Made by a program: the position numbers and the translations under genes | The notes under the pieces: generated by a model | What the model was told of the DNA's origin: nothing | Databases searched by the model: none | The model's input: the letters and a program-made list of their open reading frames with translations, nothing else | Origin: Arthrobacter sp. OV608 | GTDB taxonomy: Bacteria; Actinomycetota; Actinomycetes; Actinomycetales; Micrococcaceae | Assembly (NCBI GenBank): GCA_900110595.1 | Contig: FOEZ01000005.1 | Coordinates: 186,001 to 250,000, forward strand | Direction of reading: 5' to 3' | Length of the DNA stretch: 64,000 nucleotides | In this document: piece after piece, positions 10,145 through 20,387 of the stretch | Numbering within the stretch: position 1 is the first letter of the stretch | How the letters are laid out: each line of letters begins with the position of its first letter

Positions 10145-11160
10145 TGTCGCTGTTCACCGGGGCCCTGCCGCTGGTTCCGCCTGCCGGAACGGCGGCCAAC
10201 CAGCAGGACAAAGGGCGCAATGTTGTTGCACTCGGCGGCGGCCACGGGCTGTCGGCCTCGCTCTCGGCGCTGCGCCTGCTCACCAGCGAGCTCACCGCCA
10301 TCGTCACGGTAGCGGACGACGGCGGATCTTCCGGGCGTCTGCGCGACGAGTACGGCGTCCTCCCGCCCGGGGATCTGCGCATGGCCTTGTCCGCCCTGTG
10401 TGATGACACGGACTGGGGCCGCACGTGGCGGGACGTGATGCAGCACCGCTTCCGTCCCGGCAAGGGACCGGGCGGCTCCCTGGACGACCACGCAACCGGC
10501 AACCTGCTGATTGTCACCCTGTGGGAACTGCTCGGCGACGCAGTTGCGGGGCTGCGGTGGGCGGGGGCGCTGCTCGGTGCCCGCGGCCAGGTCCTGCCCA
10601 TGTCCACCGAGCCGTTGACCATCGAAGGCGATGTCCGGGTCACCGCGGCGGACGGCACCTCGCAGCTCCAGACGATCCACGGCCAGGCGCGCTGCGCCGT
10701 TGCCGGGTCCCTGGAAGCGGTGCGGCTGCTGCCCGAAGCGGCCCCCGCCTGCGTTGAAGCACTTTCGGCCATCGAACTGGCGGACTGGGTGATCCTTGGC
10801 CCCGGCTCCTGGTACACGTCGGTCCTGCCGCACCTGCTGCTCCCCGAGATGCGCCAGGCGCTGTGCCACACCCCGGCCAAACGCCTCCTGACCATGAACC
10901 TGGCCACGGACACTAAGGAAACCTCCGGCATGACGGCCGCCGACCACCTCCACGTCCTGCGGCGCTACGCTCCCGATTTCAGCATTGATGTTGTCCTGGC
11001 CGACCCCGCCTCGGTTCCCGACCTGCCGGAGTTCGAGAAGGCCGCCGCGATGATCGGAGCCGAGGTGGTCTTGGGTAAAGTAGGGGCGTCGGGCCGCCGA
11101 CCCGTCCATGACCCCCTCCGTCTGGCAACGGCGTACCACGACATTTTCGGGAACAGTTAG
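10144..11160 (+). CDS. yvcK: Gluconeogenesis factor YvcK/CofD-like protein
   Basis: The 338-residue CofD-like Rossmann protein has VVALGGGHGLSASL near residue 28 and TVADDGGSSGRLR near residue 57. In Bacillus and mycobacteria (CuvA) this family binds UDP-sugars and links carbon metabolism to cell-wall synthesis. It sits in the rapZ-yvcK-whiA block and is probably part of the same transcript; whiA follows after 9 bases. Confidence 0.94.
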   Translation: MSLFTGALPLVPPAGTAANQQDKGRNVVALGGGHGLSASLSALRLLTSELTAIVTVADDGGSSGRLRDEYGVLPPGDLRMALSALCDDTDWGRTWRDVMQHRFRPGKGPGGSLDDHATGNLLIVTLWELLGDAVAGLRWAGALLGARGQVLPMSTEPLTIEGDVRVTAADGTSQLQTIHGQARCAVAGSLEAVRLLPEAAPACVEALSAIELADWVILGPGSWYTSVLPHLLLPEMRQALCHTPAKRLLTMNLATDTKETSGMTAADHLHVLRRYAPDFSIDVVLADPASVPDLPEFEKAAAMIGAEVVLGKVGASGRRPVHDPLRLATAYHDIFGNS

Positions 11161-11169
11161 GAAGGTGCC

Positions 11170-12150
11170 ATGGCACTGACAGCATCAGTCAAGGAAGAAC
11201 TTTCCCGTCTGGACATCAAAAAGTCATCAGTCCGGAAGGCGGAAGTCTCAGCCATGCTGCGCTTCGCAGGCGGACTCCACATCATCTCCGGCCGGATCGT
11301 GATCGAAGCCGAAGTGGACCTGGCCTCCACAGCCCGCCGCCTTCGCGCGGCCATCGCCGAAGTCTACGGACACCAAAGCGAAATTATCGTTGTCTCAGCC
11401 GGGGGTCTGCGGCGCGCCAGCCGCTACGTGGTCCGGGTGGTGCGCGACGGCGAGGCGCTGGCCCGGCAGACGGGCCTCCTCGACGGCCGCGGCCGGCCGG
11501 TGCGGGGGCTGCCCTCCGCCGTCGTCAACGGCTCCGCAGCCGATGCCGAAGCGGTGTGGCGCGGCGCGTTCCTGGCCCACGGCTCGCTCACGGAGCCCGG
11601 GCGGTCCTCTTCGCTGGAGGTCACCTGCCCCGGCCCGGAGTCGGCGCTGGCACTGGTGGGCGCGGCCCGCCGGCTGGACATCCAGGCGAAGGCGCGCGAG
11701 GTCAGGGGAGTGGACCGCGTGGTCATCCGGGACGGCGACACCATCGCAGCCCTCCTTACCCGCATGGGCGCCCACGACGCCCTGATGGTGTGGGAGGAGC
11801 GCCGGATGCGCAAGGAAGTCCGGGCAACGGCCAACCGGCTCGCCAACTTCGACGACGCCAACCTGCGCCGCTCAGCCCAGGCTGCCGTGGCCGCCGGCGC
11901 GCGGGTGGACAGGGCGCTGGAAATCCTCGGCGACGACGTCCCCGAGCACCTGAAGTACGCCGGCGAACTGCGGGTCGCCCATAAGCAGGCCAGCCTCGAC
12001 GAACTGGGCCGCCTGGCGGATCCGGTGATGACCAAGGACGCCATCGCGGGCAGGATCCGCCGGCTGCTTGCCATGGCGGACAAACGTGCCCTTGACCTGG
12101 GCATCCCTGGAACGGACGCCAATGTGACGCCTGAAATGCTGGACGAGTAA
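11170..12150 (+). CDS. whiA: Sporulation/cell-division transcription factor WhiA
   Basis: The 326-residue WhiA has an N-terminal LAGLIDADG-like domain ([14 protein letters not shown] and following) and a C-terminal helix-turn-helix ([20 protein letters not shown]). In Streptomyces it directs sporulation septation with WhiB; in non-sporulating relatives it acts in division and chromosome segregation. A GGAAGG ribosome-binding site lies 5 bases before the ATG. It is the last gene of the uvrC-rapZ-yvcK-whiA block. Confidence 0.97.
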   Translation: MALTASVKEELSRLDIKKSSVRKAEVSAMLRFAGGLHIISGRIVIEAEVDLASTARRLRAAIAEVYGHQSEIIVVSAGGLRRASRYVVRVVRDGEALARQTGLLDGRGRPVRGLPSAVVNGSAADAEAVWRGAFLAHGSLTEPGRSSSLEVTCPGPESALALVGAARRLDIQAKAREVRGVDRVVIRDGDTIAALLTRMGAHDALMVWEERRMRKEVRATANRLANFDDANLRRSAQAAVAAGARVDRALEILGDDVPEHLKYAGELRVAHKQASLDELGRLADPVMTKDAIAGRIRRLLAMADKRALDLGIPGTDANVTPEMLDE

Positions 12151-12249
12151 CAGGCCCATAGAATCAAAAAGATTCCGGGTGCCAGATGCCCGGATGCACA
12201 ATCCGAGATGTACCAACCGGACCGAGTGTCCACGATGATGGAGGATTTT

Positions 12250-12876
12250 GTGACCGAGTACGTACTGCCTGAACTCAGCTACGACTACGCCGCCCTGGAG
12301 CCGCACATTTCTGCGCGGATCATGGAGCTGCACCACAGCAAGCACCACGCCGCTTACGTGGCCGGCGCCAACAACGCCCTGGCCCAGCTGGCCGAAGCCC
12401 GCGAGAAGGGCGACTTCGCGAACATCAACCGGCTCTCGAAGGACCTCGCGTTCCACACCGGCGGACACGTCAACCACTCCGTCTTCTGGAACAACCTCTC
12501 CCCGGACGGCGGCGACAAGCCCGAAGGTGAGCTCGCTGCGGCCATCGACGACGCTTTCGGTTCCTTCGACGCATTCCGTGCCCAGTTCTCCGCGGCCGCC
12601 CTCGGCCTGCAGGGTTCCGGCTGGGGCTTCCTGGCCTACGAGCCCATCGGTGGAAACCTGGTCATCGAGCAGCTGTACGACCAGCAGGGCAACACGGCAC
12701 TGGGCACCATCCCGCTGCTGATGCTGGACATGTGGGAGCACGCCTTCTACCTGGACTACGTCAACGTCAAGGCCGACTACGTCAAGGCGTTCTGGAACAT
12801 CGTGAACTGGGCCGACGTCGCCAAGCGCTTCGAGGCTGCACGCACCAACGCCACGGGACTCATCACCCTCCCGTAG
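12250..12876 (+). CDS. sodA: Superoxide dismutase (Fe/Mn)
   Basis: The 208-residue Fe/Mn superoxide dismutase converts superoxide to peroxide and oxygen in the cytosol. Metal ligands are visible: His in [13 protein letters not shown] (near residue 28), His in HVNHSVFW, and Asp and His in [12 protein letters not shown]. The GTG at 12250 is preferred over an upstream in-frame ATG because GGAGG at 12239-12243 is 6 bases away and the product then begins TEYVLPEL, as family members do. A strong hairpin follows 66 bases downstream. Confidence 0.97.
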   Translation: MTEYVLPELSYDYAALEPHISARIMELHHSKHHAAYVAGANNALAQLAEAREKGDFANINRLSKDLAFHTGGHVNHSVFWNNLSPDGGDKPEGELAAAIDDAFGSFDAFRAQFSAAALGLQGSGWGFLAYEPIGGNLVIEQLYDQQGNTALGTIPLLMLDMWEHAFYLDYVNVKADYVKAFWNIVNWADVAKRFEAARTNATGLITLP

Positions 12877-12942
12877 TGATCAGCGCTACACGCGCCTGTA
12901 ACAAACTTCACATTCGGACTTAAACCAACCGCAATGTGGACC

Positions 12943-12970
12943 GTCCGCCCCCGCACTTGCGGGGGCGGAC
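12943..12970 (+). terminator. Hairpin after sodA
   Basis: A perfect 12-bp stem (GTCCGCCCCCGC / GCGGGGGCGGAC) with a 4-base loop ACTT lies 66 bases after the sodA stop. It lacks a clear U-tract. It sits in the 261-base gap between sodA and gap, so it probably ends the sodA message before the gap promoter. Confidence 0.65.
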
Positions 12971-12981
12971 CCAGTTAAACG

Positions 12982-12987
12982 TAAGAT
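12982..12987 (+). promoter_or_regulatory. Possible -10 element for the gap-pgk-tpiA-secG operon
   Basis: TAAGAT fits TANNNT and lies just after the sodA hairpin. A TTGCGG sequence 19 bases upstream could be the -35. It would leave a 5' leader of about 145 bases before gap, in which I saw no known riboswitch. Confidence 0.3.
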
Positions 12988-13020
12988 AGGTCACGGAAGG
13001 CGGTTAGCCTTCAGCAATGA

Positions 13021-14148
<1,128 letters not shown>

Positions 14149-14158
14149 GGTTAGACAC

Positions 14159-15385
14159 ATGACATCTCACACCCTCAACGAACTGATCGCTGAAGGTGTC
14201 CGCGGGCGGTACATTCTGGTTCGAAGTGACCTGAATGTGCCGCTCGACGGCTCTACAGTGACTGACGACGGCCGGATCAAGGCCTCACTGCCAGTCCTGC
14301 GAAAGCTCACGGACGCCGGTGCCCGCGTGCTGGTAACAGCCCACCTCGGCCGCCCCAAGGGCGCCCCGGAGGAAAAGTACTCCCTCAAGCCTGCGGCCTC
14401 CCGCCTGGCCGAACTGGCCGGCTTCAAGGTCACGCTGGCCGGGGATACCGTGGGCAGCTCCGCCAAGGAAGCTGCCGCCTCCCTCCAGGACGGTGAAGTG
14501 CTGGTCCTGGAGAACGTGCGCTTCGATGCCCGCGAAACCAGCAAGGACGACGCCGAGCGCGGCGCCTTCGCTGACGAGCTGGTGGCCCTGACGGGCGATA
14601 ACGGAGCCTACGTGGACGACGCCTTCGGGGCCGTGCACCGCAAGCACGCCAGCGTCTACGACGTCGCCACCCGGCTGCCGTCCTACCTCGGCGACCTCGT
14701 GCACACCGAGGTGGAGGTTCTGCGCAAGCTCACCGCGGACACCCAGCGCCCCTACGTGGTGGTGCTCGGCGGGTCCAAGGTCTCGGACAAGCTGGCTGTC
14801 ATCGACAACCTGCTCGGCAAGGCAGACACCATCCTGGTGGGCGGCGGCATGCTGTTCACGTTCCTTGCCGCGGCCGGGCACAAGGTTGGCTCCAGCCTCC
14901 TCGAAGAAGACCAGATCCCCGTGGTCCAGGACTACCTGAAGCGGGCAGCGGATGCCGGCACCGAATTTGTGGTGCCCACGGACGTGGTGGTGGCGGAGAA
15001 GTTCGCCGCCAACGCCGCCCACGAGACCGTCGCCGCCGACGCCATCGAGGGCAGCAGCTTCGGTGAGCAGGGCATCGGCCTGGACATCGGACCCGACTCG
15101 GCAGCCGCTTTCGCCGACCGGATCAAGGGTGCCAAGACCGTCTTCTGGAACGGCCCCATGGGTGTGTTCGAATTCGAGGCGTTCTCCGCCGGTACCCGCG
15201 CCATCGCGCAGGCCCTCACCGAAACCGGAGCTTTCACGGTTGTGGGCGGTGGCGACTCAGCCGCCGCAGTCCGCACCCTCGGGTTCGCCGATGACCAGTT
15301 CGGCCACATTTCCACCGGTGGCGGCGCCAGCCTGGAATACCTCGAAGGCAAGGAACTCCCGGGGCTCAGCGTCCTGGATCGGTAG
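14159..15385 (+). CDS. pgk: Phosphoglycerate kinase
   Basis: The 408-residue enzyme transfers phosphate from 1,3-bisphosphoglycerate to ADP. Visible are the N-terminal substrate motif [18 protein letters not shown] and the C-terminal nucleotide-binding loop ([10 protein letters not shown]). The ATG at 14159, 10 bases after the gap stop, gives the correct N-terminus; the frame is open further upstream but overlaps gap. A long hairpin lies between this gene and tpiA. Confidence 0.98.
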   Translation: MTSHTLNELIAEGVRGRYILVRSDLNVPLDGSTVTDDGRIKASLPVLRKLTDAGARVLVTAHLGRPKGAPEEKYSLKPAASRLAELAGFKVTLAGDTVGSSAKEAAASLQDGEVLVLENVRFDARETSKDDAERGAFADELVALTGDNGAYVDDAFGAVHRKHASVYDVATRLPSYLGDLVHTEVEVLRKLTADTQRPYVVVLGGSKVSDKLAVIDNLLGKADTILVGGGMLFTFLAAAGHKVGSSLLEEDQIPVVQDYLKRAADAGTEFVVPTDVVVAEKFAANAAHETVAADAIEGSSFGEQGIGLDIGPDSAAAFADRIKGAKTVFWNGPMGVFEFEAFSAGTRAIAQALTETGAFTVVGGGDSAAAVRTLGFADDQFGHISTGGGASLEYLEGKELPGLSVLDR

Positions 15386-15408
15386 AGCGTCACTGCTCTT
15401 TCGTCCTC

Positions 15409-15444
15409 CGGCCGGCAGGTTGCCCCGCGGCAGCCTGCCGGCCG
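15409..15444 (+). terminator. Intercistronic hairpin between pgk and tpiA
   Basis: Perfect 11-bp arms CGGCCGGCAGG and CCTGCCGGCCG flank a 14-base loop. A T6 run follows about 14 bases later, close to the tpiA ribosome-binding region. It may be a partial terminator or a transcript-processing/stability element within the glycolytic operon. Confidence 0.5.
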
Positions 15445-15474
15445 CACACTTATTCTGACTTTTTTGGAGAACAC

Positions 15475-16290
15475 GTGACATCGTCAACGAACGGCGCTTT
15501 TGACCGCAAGCCCTTCATCGCGGGCAACTGGAAAATGAACATGGACCACGTCCAGGGCATCACCCTCCTGCAGAAGCTTGCCTGGACCCTCTCGGATGCC
15601 AAGCACGACTACAGCCGGGTGGAGGTTGCCGTCTTCCCCCCGTTCACCGATCTCCGCGGCGTGCAGACCCTGGTCCAGGGCGACGACCTGGATGTCGCCT
15701 ACGGCGGCCAGGACCTTTCCCAGTTCGACACGGGCGCCTACACCGGCGACATCTCCGGCCAGTTCCTGAACAAGCTGGGCTGCAAGTACGTCCTGGTGGG
15801 CCACAGTGAGCGGCGGACCATCCACGAAGAATCTGACGACGTCCTCAATGCCAAGGTCAAGGCTGCCTTCAAGCACAACCTCGTTCCCGTGCTCTGCGTG
15901 GGCGAAGGCCTGGAGATCCGACAGGCAGGCACGCACGTCGAGCACACCCTTGCCCAGCTCCGCGCCGGCGTCGCCGGGCTGAGCCCCGAGCAGGCCGCCG
16001 AGCTTGTGGTGGCCTACGAGCCCGTCTGGGCCATCGGAACGGGCGAAGTTGCCGGGCCGGCAGATGCACAGGAAATGTGTGCCGCCATCCGCGCCGAGCT
16101 TGAGTCCCTGTTCGATGCCGCAACTGCTGCCAAGACGCGTCTCCTGTACGGCGGTTCGGTCAAGGCCAACAACGCCGCCGCCATCCTGAAGGAACGCGAC
16201 GTGGACGGCCTGCTGGTGGGTGGCGCGAGCCTCGATCCGGCCGAGTTTGCTAATATTGTCAGGTTCGAGAGTCACCTGGTGACGGACTAG
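15475..16290 (+). CDS. tpiA: Triosephosphate isomerase
   Basis: The 271-residue TIM-barrel enzyme interconverts dihydroxyacetone phosphate and glyceraldehyde-3-phosphate. Visible motifs are AGNWKMN with the catalytic Lys near residue 19, GHSERR with the catalytic His, and [11 protein letters not shown] with the catalytic Glu. The start is GTG with GGAG about 8 bases upstream. It sits between pgk and secG, as is usual in Actinobacteria. Confidence 0.98.
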   Translation: MTSSTNGAFDRKPFIAGNWKMNMDHVQGITLLQKLAWTLSDAKHDYSRVEVAVFPPFTDLRGVQTLVQGDDLDVAYGGQDLSQFDTGAYTGDISGQFLNKLGCKYVLVGHSERRTIHEESDDVLNAKVKAAFKHNLVPVLCVGEGLEIRQAGTHVEHTLAQLRAGVAGLSPEQAAELVVAYEPVWAIGTGEVAGPADAQEMCAAIRAELESLFDAATAAKTRLLYGGSVKANNAAAILKERDVDGLLVGGASLDPAEFANIVRFESHLVTD

Positions 16291-16340
16291 TCCGTCCCAG
16301 CGCGCACACTCCCGTCATTCCAACTTTCTGAAAGGCCGTC

Positions 16341-16598
16341 GTGGACGTTCTTCATGTCATTCTGCAGATCCTCCTTGGCATCACCAGCCTCCTGCTGACG
16401 TTGCTGATCCTCCTCCACAAGGGACGGGGCGGCGGACTGTCCGACATGTTCGGTGGCGGCATGAGCTCTGGCTTGAGCTCCTCAGGCGTGGCAGAGCGCA
16501 ACCTGAACCGGTTCACCATCATCCTCGGCGTCACGTGGGGCATCGTGATCATCGCCCTGGGACTGATCATGCGCTTCACCGGCAGCGGCGACTCCTGA
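16341..16598 (+). CDS. secG: Preprotein translocase subunit SecG
   Basis: The 85-residue membrane protein has two hydrophobic segments (residues 3-23 and 52-73) around a glycine/serine-rich loop (GRGGGLSDMFGGG), the usual SecG pattern. It assists SecYE in protein export. GTG start; AAAGG upstream. It is the last gene of the gap-pgk-tpiA-secG run and a hairpin follows. Confidence 0.93.
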   Translation: MDVLHVILQILLGITSLLLTLLILLHKGRGGGLSDMFGGGMSSGLSSSGVAERNLNRFTIILGVTWGIVIIALGLIMRFTGSGDS

Positions 16599-16652
16599 TT
16601 CCCGCCTAAAAGGTTCGGCGCGGGCACTGCCGCGGCGCCGGTCCGCGAACTA

Positions 16653-16686
16653 AACTGTGGCTGTCGGTTCTCCGGCAGCCACAGTT
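16653..16686 (+). terminator. Hairpin between secG and rbpA
   Basis: Perfect 11-bp arms AACTGTGGCTG and CAGCCACAGTT lie around a 12-base loop, followed by CTGTTT. It probably terminates the secG transcript. A TAAACT hexamer overlapping the left arm could be part of the rbpA promoter. Confidence 0.55.
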
Positions 16687-16711
16687 CTGTTTAACACAGG
16701 CAGGAGTCTCG

Positions 16712-17104
16712 ATGATTCATCCAACATCAGGTTTCCGGGGCACCCGGGCGGGCGCAACGGCGGGAACAGGGACCAGCCTGGAGACCGGAGCCCACGGGAA
16801 CGACCTTCCCCGAATCCGGATCTCGTACCTGTGCGCCAAAGGACACGAAACGCAGCTCGTCTTCCTCAAACTCCCCGAGGACCAGATCCCGGCCGTGTGG
16901 GACTGCCGGCACTGCGGGACGGCTGCAGCCCGGGACGGCGTGGCTCTTGCTGACACGGACATCCTGGAGGACGGCTACAAGAGCCACCTGGAATACGTTA
17001 AAGAGCGGCGCTCCAGCCAGGACGCCGAAGACCTCCTGGCTGGAGCGCTGGAAAAGCTACGCGCCCGCAGCGTCCTTCCGGACGAGCTGATGCGGGACGC
17101 GTGA
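16712..17104 (+). CDS. rbpA: RNA polymerase-binding protein RbpA
   Basis: The 130-residue actinobacterial RbpA stabilises the sigma-RNA polymerase promoter complex. It has the core domain with a zinc-ribbon-like cysteine pattern (CAKGHE, then CRHCG), the basic linker and the C-terminal sigma-interaction segment. Its 3' end overlaps the 3' end of pgl, on the opposite strand, by 48 bases. Confidence 0.95.
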   Translation: MIHPTSGFRGTRAGATAGTGTSLETGAHGNDLPRIRISYLCAKGHETQLVFLKLPEDQIPAVWDCRHCGTAAARDGVALADTDILEDGYKSHLEYVKERRSSQDAEDLLAGALEKLRARSVLPDELMRDA

Positions 17105-17875
17105 GGCGGCGTTTTCGTCGATCAGCCACAGGGTTCGTGATGTGCCACGCGGACCGGCAGCGGGAACCTGGACGGGATTGGCGCCGGCCAGGGCCAGCCC
17201 CACAGCGCCGGCCTTGTCCTCACCGGCCACCACCATCCATACTTCGGCAGCCGTATTGATGGCCGGCAGTGTCAGGGACACACGCAGCGGAGGGGGTTTG
17301 GGCGAATTGCGGACGCCCACCACAGTGCGGGTTTTCTCCCGGATGCCGCCCTGCTCGGGGAAGAGTGACGCGATGTGCGCGTCCGGTCCCACGCCCAGCA
17401 GGACAACGTCCAGGCGGGGGAGCGCGGAAGGCTCCTCCGGCCGGTCATCAGACATGTCGGCCGCGTGCTCTTCAGCCGCGGCCTCGCGCAAACGGCGCGC
17501 ATAGTCCTCCGCTGCCTCCTCCGCGCTGCCGAACTGGTCGGCTGAACCGGGCTCGTGGACACGGTCAGGGTCCACCGGGATGTGCGAGAGCAGCGCGTCG
17601 TACGCCTGTTTGGTGTTCCGGTCCGCATCATCCGAGGCGACGAACCGCTCATCTCCCCACCAGAAATTGACCTTCGACCAGTTGACTGCGGGAGCAGCCG
17701 GAGAGTCAGCAACAGCCTTCAGCGTGCCGATGCCCACCGTGCCGCCGGTCAGCACCACGGTGGCTTCACCGTACTTGTCCTGAACATCAACAAGCTTGGT
17801 AATCAGGCGGGCCGCAATGGCCGCCATCAGCACCGACGAATCAGGATGGATGCTTACTCTTGGCTCAACGCTCAC
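17057..17875 (-). CDS. pgl: 6-phosphogluconolactonase
   Basis: The 272-residue DevB-type lactonase hydrolyses 6-phosphogluconolactone in the oxidative pentose phosphate pathway. Typical signatures are VVLTGGTVGI, NFWWGDERFV and LLGVGPDAHIASLFP. GTG start. It overlaps the end of opcA by 11 bases and is last in tkt-tal-pgi-zwf-opcA-pgl. Its 3' end runs 48 bases into the convergent rbpA gene. Confidence 0.95.
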   Translation of the reverse strand: MSVEPRVSIHPDSSVLMAAIAARLITKLVDVQDKYGEATVVLTGGTVGIGTLKAVADSPAAPAVNWSKVNFWWGDERFVASDDADRNTKQAYDALLSHIPVDPDRVHEPGSADQFGSAEEAAEDYARRLREAAAEEHAADMSDDRPEEPSALPRLDVVLLGVGPDAHIASLFPEQGGIREKTRTVVGVRNSPKPPPLRVSLTLPAINTAAEVWMVVAGEDKAGAVGLALAGANPVQVPAAGPRGTSRTLWLIDENAASRVPHQLVRKDAAGA

Positions 17876-18806
17876 TGGGTCGGACGCTCCTTAGATTGGT
17901 TCGTGGCAGTCCCATAGTAATCACTTCGCCGAAGACTTCGTCCGGGTCCAGGCGTCGCAGCTCCTCGGCCAGGCAGTCGCGGAGGCTGCGGCGCGGCAGC
18001 GAGATCCGCTGGGCGGGCTGGCCAGGCTGGGTCAGCTCGGCCACGGACAGTCCCGGTCGGAAGAGCTGGACGTCGCCGCCGGGGCGGGAGAGCCGGACCC
18101 GGCGGATACCGGTTCCGGCGGGGTCCGCCACGATGGTCACCGGCGCCTCCAGGGCAAGGGTGAGCCACGCCGCGAGGAGGATGGTGGACGGGGAGTCCGA
18201 AGCACCCTCGACGGCGACCGCGGTCACCGGCGAGGAGTCCACTTCATCCAGGGCCGCCGCGAGCTGGATGCGCCAGTTGGTCAGGCGGGTCCAGGCCAGG
18301 TCCGTATCACCGGCGCGGTAGGTTTTGTGGATCCGGGCGAGTGCCGCCTGCGGGTCGGGTTCGTTGGCGGAGTCGGTGATCCGGCGGTGCGCGATCCGCC
18401 CGATGGAGGTTTCGCAGGCGTTTTCCGGGGCGCCGTGCGGCCACCAGGCCACGATCGGCGCGTCCGGGAGCAGCAGTGCCGCCACCAGGGACTCGGACTC
18501 GTGGGAGAGCTGGCCGTAGCCGCGCAGCACGATCACCTCGGACGCGCCGGCGTCACCGCCCACCCGGATCTGGGCGTCCAGCCGGTCCTCGGCGTCGGTT
18601 CCGGCGTCGGCCAGAACGATGATCCGGCAGGGGTGTTCCCGGCTGGCATCGTTGGCCGCCTCGATGGCTTCTTCCTCAAGGCCGGACTTGGTGACCACCA
18701 CAAGGGTGAGCACCCGGCCCAGGGCGATCACGCCGCCCTGCTCGCGCAGCGCCATCAGCTTCTTGGAAACGTTGGAGGTGGTGGTGTCCGGCAGGTCTAC
18801 AATCAT
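17865..18806 (-). CDS. opcA: Glucose-6-phosphate dehydrogenase assembly protein OpcA
   Basis: The 313-residue OpcA is the redox-sensitive allosteric partner of Zwf in Actinobacteria and cyanobacteria. It begins MIVDLPDTTTSNVSKKL and carries the conserved WWPHGAPEN segment. Its ATG overlaps the zwf stop by 4 bases and its end overlaps pgl, so all three are translationally coupled. Confidence 0.95.
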   Translation of the reverse strand: MIVDLPDTTTSNVSKKLMALREQGGVIALGRVLTLVVVTKSGLEEEAIEAANDASREHPCRIIVLADAGTDAEDRLDAQIRVGGDAGASEVIVLRGYGQLSHESESLVAALLLPDAPIVAWWPHGAPENACETSIGRIAHRRITDSANEPDPQAALARIHKTYRAGDTDLAWTRLTNWRIQLAAALDEVDSSPVTAVAVEGASDSPSTILLAAWLTLALEAPVTIVADPAGTGIRRVRLSRPGGDVQLFRPGLSVAELTQPGQPAQRISLPRRSLRDCLAEELRRLDPDEVFGEVITMGLPRTNLRSVRPSER

Positions 18807-20374
18807 GGCCTTCTCCAGGTTCGTCCGTCACGAGCCAGCAGCTCATCAGCGCTGGCCGGGCCCCAGGAACCGGGGGCGTAGGGTTCGGGCTGTTCGTCCA
18901 GGGTGGCCCAGTAGTCCTCGAACGGGTCAAGGATCTTCCAGGACAGCTCCACTTCCTCATGCCGCGGGAACAACGGCGGCTCGCCCAGGAGCACGTCCAG
19001 GATCAACCGCTCATAGGCCTCCGGGGACGATTCGGTGAACGAGTGGCCGTAGCCGAAGTCCATGGTCACGTCGCGGACTTCCATCTGCGTGCCCGGCACC
19101 TTGGAGCCGAAGCGGATGGTCACACCTTCATCGGGCTGGACCCGGATCACTACGGCGTTCTGGCCGAAGTCATCCTCCCCGTGGTCACGGAACAACAGGT
19201 TGGGTGCGCGCTTGAAGACCACCGCGATCTCGGTCACGCGCCGGCCCAGGCGCTTGCCCGCCCGCAGGTAGAACGGCACCCCGGACCAGCGGCGGGTGTG
19301 GATGTCCACCCTGATCGCGGCGAACGTTTCGGTGCTGGAATCGGCAGGGATGCCCTCTTCCTCCAGGTAGCCCTGGACCTGCTCGCCGCCCTGCCAGCCG
19401 CCGGTGAACTGCCCCCGCGCCGAGTGCGTGGACAGGTCATCGGGAAGCTTGACCGCCGCGAGGACCTTTTCCTTCTCCGCGCGCAGGTCATCGGCGTTGA
19501 AGGAGATGGGCTCCTCCATCGCGGTCAGCGCCAGCAGCTGGAGCAGGTGGTTCTGGATCACGTCCCGGGCCGCACCCACGCCGTCGTAATACCCTGCCCG
19601 GCCGCCGGTGCCGATGTCCTCGGCCATGGTGATCTGGACGTGGTCCACGTAGTTCGCGTTCCACAAAGGCTCGAACAGCTGGTTCGCGAACCGCAGCGCC
19701 AGGATGTTCTGGACCGTTTCCTTACCCAGGTAGTGGTCGATCCTGAATACGGCATCCGCGGGGAACACTGACTCCACGATGTCGTTCAGCTTCCGGGCCG
19801 ACTCAAGGTCGTGCCCGAAGGGCTTCTCGATCACCACACGCCGCCACTTGTCACCCTCGGCCTGCGCCAGGCCGTGCTTGGACAGCTGGCGGCAGACCTG
19901 CTCGAACGCCTTCGGCGGGATCGACAAATAGAACGCGTGGTTCCCGCGGGTACCGCGGACGTCGTCGAGTTCCTTGATGGTCTCACCGAGACGCTCAAAG
20001 GCTCCGTCGTCGTCGAACTCGCCCTGGACAAAACGGATGCCTTCGGACAGCTGGTTCCATACCGCCTCATCAAAAGGCGTGCGTGCGTAGGACTGGACGG
20101 AGGCCTTCACCTGGCTGGCGAAATCCTCATCAGTCCACTCACGGCGCCCAAAACCCACCAGCGCAAAGCTCGGCGGCAGCAGCCCGCGGTTGGCCAGGTC
20201 GTACACGGCCGGCATGAGCTTCTTGCGGGCAAGGTCACCGGTAACTCCGAAGAGCACCAGCGAGGACGGGCCGGCAATCCGGTTCAAACGGCGGTCACGG
20301 GGATCCCGGAGCGGATTACGCAGCGTTTTGCCGGGACGCGTCCCGGGCGACCTGCCGTATTCAGTTTCTGGCAT
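18803..20374 (-). CDS. zwf: Glucose-6-phosphate 1-dehydrogenase
   Basis: The 523-residue enzyme oxidises glucose-6-phosphate with NADP, the first step of the pentose phosphate pathway. The nucleotide loop is FGVTGDLARKKL near residue 43, and the catalytic stretch is RIDHYLGKETVQN. The ATG at 20374 (PETEYGRSP) lies 13 bases after pgi; a 27-codon longer frame would overlap pgi and is not needed. Confidence 0.97.
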   Translation of the reverse strand: MPETEYGRSPGTRPGKTLRNPLRDPRDRRLNRIAGPSSLVLFGVTGDLARKKLMPAVYDLANRGLLPPSFALVGFGRREWTDEDFASQVKASVQSYARTPFDEAVWNQLSEGIRFVQGEFDDDGAFERLGETIKELDDVRGTRGNHAFYLSIPPKAFEQVCRQLSKHGLAQAEGDKWRRVVIEKPFGHDLESARKLNDIVESVFPADAVFRIDHYLGKETVQNILALRFANQLFEPLWNANYVDHVQITMAEDIGTGGRAGYYDGVGAARDVIQNHLLQLLALTAMEEPISFNADDLRAEKEKVLAAVKLPDDLSTHSARGQFTGGWQGGEQVQGYLEEEGIPADSSTETFAAIRVDIHTRRWSGVPFYLRAGKRLGRRVTEIAVVFKRAPNLLFRDHGEDDFGQNAVVIRVQPDEGVTIRFGSKVPGTQMEVRDVTMDFGYGHSFTESSPEAYERLILDVLLGEPPLFPRHEEVELSWKILDPFEDYWATLDEQPEPYAPGSWGPASADELLARDGRTWRRP

Positions 20375-20387
20375 GTTGCTTTGTGCC

